Assembly: GCF_033807715.1 (NCBI RefSeq)
Contig: NC_084606.1
Location: forward strand, 34,689,861 to 34,753,860
Direction: 5' to 3'
DNA length: 64,000 nt
From: Cololabis saira
Lineage: Eukaryota > Chordata > Actinopteri > Beloniformes > Belonidae
In this document: piece by piece, positions 60,412-64,000 of the stretch
Position numbering within the stretch: position 1 is the stretch's first letter
Layout: each line of letters starts with the position of its first letter
Made by a program: the position numbers and the translations under genes
The notes under the pieces: generated by a model
Databases searched by the model: none
Told to the model about the DNA's origin: nothing
Seen by the model: the letters and a program-made list of their open reading frames with translations, nothing else

Positions 60412-60861
60412 CTGTAATGGACTTGACTCAAGGAGGACTCAAATGCACGAATCCAGGAACAAAAAGAGTATTTTTTTTAAAATAGGAACCAAAAACGCTG
60501 CAGAGCAGGATCAAAAGGGTTGAACAAAAATCGCTCTCAGGGAGGATCAATCTTTCACAAACTTCAGGTACAAACTAAATCTGGCGACGTGACGACACTT
60601 GACATGAGGCAACAAGACAAGGGGAGACACAGACTATTTATACATTAGGTAGGGAAACACAGGTGGAGCCAATCAGGGGCGGGGTTGACAATCACAGTGG
60701 AGGGAAAATCACACAAGGGGGGGAAGTCAGGATCTGCGACGAGAGGGAAAAGGTGAGTATCAAAATAAAACAGGAAGTGCATGAAATGAACACAGACATG
60801 ATATGAAACACTAAACTTGAACATGACTGACACTAACACCTTTGACAAGACACAACAACAG
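60412..60861. mobile_element. Unclassified insertion in copy 4 last intron
   Basis: Units 3 and 4 align on both sides (GACAGTTTAAA, then TTGCGACAGAA), but unit 4 has about 450 extra bases with weakly inverted ends (CTGTAATGGACTTGAC, GTCTTGTC...). Motifs such as GGTGGAGCCAATCAGGGGCG are common in fish repeats. Confidence 0.55.
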
Positions 60862-61670
60862 CATTGTTGCGACAGAACAGCAAGTGTTGGTGGCCATGCT
60901 GACTTTGCTTTTAATAACATTGCAACTGCCCACATGCACCAGAAGAAACTCATTAGAAGAGCGATATTCAATAAAGATAAATTCTAGCGGTGCACTGAGG
61001 TCATGTGATATGTGTTTATGAGAGCTGTTCAGTTGAAATGCTAATGTGGAGTTGTCATTTCCTTTGAAACTCATGTTGAACTGCAGCTTCTATCAGATGA
61101 ATCAGCTCATTTATAATCACGTTATTACAACTTTTTATCCCGTATGAAGGTAGGAGTTATTGCAACTTTAACCATAGTAACTAAATATGGATATCATGAG
61201 GGAGATTCAGAGAGGAGGTTCAACACGTTGACTCCAATGTTAAAATATCCAGCTTTTACAACCTAATTGCACCATGTCAGAAGATTTTTTATAAAGAAAA
61301 TCATTATAAACTATTAAACAGTGTCAGTGCTGTAGCGACACTTAAAGCCAGACTGAAACTTTTCATGAACACCCAACTCTCAAAATCAGATAGTAATTAA
61401 GTTTAGAGATTATGAACATTGGAGAGAACAGATAGGTTCATCTTCTTTTTTTTAAATGGGTTGCACAATCACATGTTTAAAAGCAGTAGGAACAACAACT
61501 AATCTAAGAGATGACTCTTTGGTCAGAGTGCACGTTGTTGCCCTCTAAGGCTGTGGTTGTCAAGCTATCTTGCCTCTCCTTTGTCTATCTGGAGGTTTTC
61601 GGGCGTCCGTGTCTTGTGCTGGCTCGCTCACCAGCTACACAAACTATCTTATATTGTTTGTTGTTGAGCT

Positions 61671-62636
61671 GATTCCTCCATATGCTAGATGTCCCAGCCG
61701 CGTGCAGCCCTACTTTTCAGTCCTACCCCTAAATTGTGCGCGTTCCCGTGAGGGTAGTGGTGTCCCAATTCCTCTTTGCATGTAGGGCTAGTGGACATAA
61801 CGAGGGCTAGTGTGTATGAATCTAGCCCTTCAGAGCGAGGGATTTCAGATGCTGACGTCACGACCGAGGGCCTGAGAAAATTTCCCAGAATGCTTTATGT
61901 CATCATTTGCAGACTAAATCACAAAAAAAAACATGGCAGACATTTCTTATTTTTTAGTGAATAAAATCAATATTTTGAGTTAGTTTCTGCATATAAATGC
62001 GTTTTGATTACATTTCTAGCGAGAAATATATATTTTACTTTCATAATATTCACTCAGTGAATGTACATAATCACTCACTTGCCCGTTGTTGCAAAGATCT
62101 CGTAGAATAAAGGCTGATTTATGGTTCTGCGTTACACCAACGCAGAGCCTACGGCGTAGGTTATGCGGCGATGCGCACCGCACGCCGTAGGCTCTGCGTC
62201 GATTTAACGCAGAACCATAAATCGGCTCCCGAGCCGGCAGGCTGTTGTCACCCCGAAAACGTCGGAGCAAATTTCTTAACAGGTGTTATTTGGATAAACT
62301 GAGCCCAGGTTGGGGATCTTAACGGTTACTTTTATGGCTGAAAAAATATTAAAACTTGATAAAGTGGCATATTAACAGCGCTACAGCGGAAATTAAATCA
62401 GCTTTTATCTCTGGGCTTCCTGATATGGTGTGACATATGTGCAAACGTAACTACGCAGTCGCTTACGTACCCGAACGTAAACCACGCAGTGACGTAGCAA
62501 GTGGTGTCCCAATCCCTAGGGAAGATTACAAGGGCCCTACGCCTGTGGCTTCATTTTGAGGGCTAGTGGTAGAAAGTAGGGGTTGTATTGGAATTGGCCC
62601 TTAAGCTTAAAAGTTAATAAAAAAAAAATAAAAAAA
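61671..62636. mobile_element. Possible insertion within the DIRS 5' region
   Basis: GTTGAGCT occurs at 61663-61670 and 62637-62644, as an 8-bp target duplication would. The interior contains AGTGGTGTCCCAATTCC near 61757 and GTGGTGTCCCAATCCC near 62501, in the same orientation, and the CG-rich MITE 62111-62226. The ends do not look inverted, so this is tentative. Confidence 0.4.
62111..62226. mobile_element. CG-rich palindromic MITE, copy e
   Basis: Within the unit 4 insertion; arms nearly perfect. Confidence 0.8.
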
Positions 62637-63720
62637 GTTGAGCTAGCTGCTCTACTATTGCCGGAGGTTCCGGACGCGTTCTGTGGCGGCCACAGTTCTC
62701 GCCTGGATTGCTTGGCTCCACACTCACTTGTTTGTTGTTAAAAATCAGTGGTGTGGGGAGTCTGTTAGATGTTCTGATCGGGTCTCAGTTCTCGCCCAGA
62801 TTTCCTAACCTGACCCTTTATTTTTTGGAAAAGAAGCGATGCTGGCGTGTGCATCTTGTGGCACTCTACTGTTGGTAGAGAATGGCCATGAGTTGTGCCC
62901 CCAGTGTCTGGGGGTGGGCCACCTGAGGGAGGCCCTGTCCGACCCCTGCATCAACTGCAGCATTTTGCCGCTCTCGGTGAGAGAGGAACGGCTGCGTCAG
63001 GTGGAAGGCCTCCTGTTTGGGAGCGACCTCCCACCCTCTGCCTATGGCAGGGGGGTCCTTGAGGACGACGTCCTGGAAGATTACTTTTCTGTAGGCTGTT
63101 ACGTCTGCCAAGCGTGTGAGTGAGCTCCACGCCCTTTCTGTCAGTCCTACGTGCCTTCGGTGGAAGGCGGACGGCTCAGGAGTGACCCTGTGGCCAAATG
63201 TCGCTTTCGTGCCAAAGGTGTTACCCCCTGACCATGTCAATCAGGCCATAGAGTTGGCAGCATACCATCCTCCCCCGTTTGAGTCCCGGCTGGAGGAGCG
63301 GGCTAATTTGCTGTGCCCAGTCCGGGCGTTGCAGCTGTACCTTCAGGCGACGCAAAGCTTTCGACGCTCTGAGCAGTTGTTTGTTTGCTACAGGGGGGCG
63401 CACAAGGGCCGTGCCTTGTCGAAGCAACGGCTCTCCCCCTGGATTGTTGACGCAATCAAACAGGCTTATGACGTGCCAGGCAGACCTGCCGCTTCAGGCG
63501 TTGTCTGTCATTCCACCAGGGGTGTGGCCACTTCCTGGGCGGCGATGGGAGGGGTACCATTGTCAGAGATCTGTGCAGCGGCATCCTTTTGCGGCTGACC
63601 ACTAGGTGTGTGTTGTTCCTCGTGACAGTGCTGGTATGAGTCATCCACTTTGTTCACTGCCACTGGCAGTCAGGAGGGAATTCACAGAACCATAGTTACA
63701 TTCATAACTTCTGTTACCGT

Positions 63721-63926
63721 ATCATTTAACTGAGACCAGAGTGCTACAAACTGACAGCAAGCCTGCAAACTATGCTGCATTTAAAATATGTAAACTGCTT
63801 TTGGAGGCCTGACAGTTGAGGAATAACTGACTGTAGTAACACAGGTGAGCCACTAGGTGTCCTTCTATGTCTGTATGAACTGAGAGCTGTTCACAAACTG
63901 ATCCCTGGGTGTTGATGTACAATAAC
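63721..63926 (+). other. Shared sequence upstream of the last exon, unit 4
   Basis: Aligns with 15566-15745, 33121-33210 and 49290-49470 (ACAGTTGAGGAATAACTGAC, GTGAGCCACTAGGTGTCC). In the other units the last exon follows about 180-190 bases after this block; here the sequence diverges at 63927. Confidence 0.6.
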
Positions 63927-64000
63927 CAGGAACAGTCTGGCTCAGTGAGGCCTCTGTGCTGAACTGTCTGTAGGCCGTGGGACTTGGAGAGGAGTCACAT

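Larger units (their letters stand above)
61514..63720 (+). mobile_element. DIRS-type retrotransposon derivative, unit 4
   Basis: Frame 62839-63123 has paired Cys motifs (CASCGTLL, CPQCLGVGHLREAL, DPCINC) like the first protein of fish DIRS elements. At about 63088 it joins tyrosine-recombinase sequence in another frame (AVTSAKRVSELHALSVSPTC), continuing 63116-63598 with LWPNVAFVPKVLPPDHVNQ, LLCPVRALQLYLQ, SKQRLSPWIVDAIKQAY and CHSTRGVATSW (the H-x-x-R block). The frame ends before the catalytic tyrosine. The reverse transcriptase and RNase H are deleted. Confidence 0.75.

Overview
This is a stretch of teleost fish nuclear DNA. The evidence is spliced genes with GT-AG introns, long (CA)n, (GA)n and (TTCC)n microsatellites, and a fish-typical mixture of mobile elements: Rex3-like, L2-like and CR1/Rex1-like LINEs, tRNA-derived SINEs, a DIRS element, and several hAT and other DNA transposons. 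No species can be named from the sequence alone, and no bacterial, viral or CRISPR content was seen.

The only host gene family I can support is a tandem array of four paralogues of a small four-helix membrane protein that I recognise as TMEM272-like. Each gene has a TATA-like promoter and a non-coding first exon, followed by coding exons of about 67, 51, 207 and 263-287 nt, all joined in phase 1. Copies 1, 2 and 3 are complete and open (198, 203 and 194 codons). Copy 4 has its first three coding exons; its last exon must lie beyond base 64000. The repeat units are about 13.6, 17.5 and 17.4 kb (3061-16695, 16696-34184, 34185-51612), and a fourth runs from 51613 to the window end. All unit junctions fall in the head of a tRNA-derived SINE, whose longer copy sits just upstream of the array at 2800-3060.

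Layout: 1-3060 is non-array flank with a CACGTG/CCGCCATTTT motif cluster, a CA microsatellite, a decayed LINE and the SINE. In units 1-3 the space upstream of the promoter holds two decayed LINE fragments; unit 4 lacks them and has a SINE with a 13-bp target duplication instead. The last intron is the main landing site. A minus-strand LINE occupies it in units 1-3, while unit 4 carries the empty site. An L2-like LINE on the plus strand interrupts that LINE in units 1 and 2 only. Later hAT, Harbinger-like, MITE and SINE insertions, many with exact target-site duplications, are private to single units.

These nested insertions date the duplications (unit 4 split first, then unit 3, then units 1 and 2), but the exons disagree with that order, which suggests gene conversion. 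The proteins end in Thr-rich tails encoded by an expanded ACT triplet run that abuts a dispersed fish repeat, and in copy 3 the repeat itself supplies the stop codon. I found no convincing new enzymatic or defence system. The distinctive content is this young, transposon-dated gene array.
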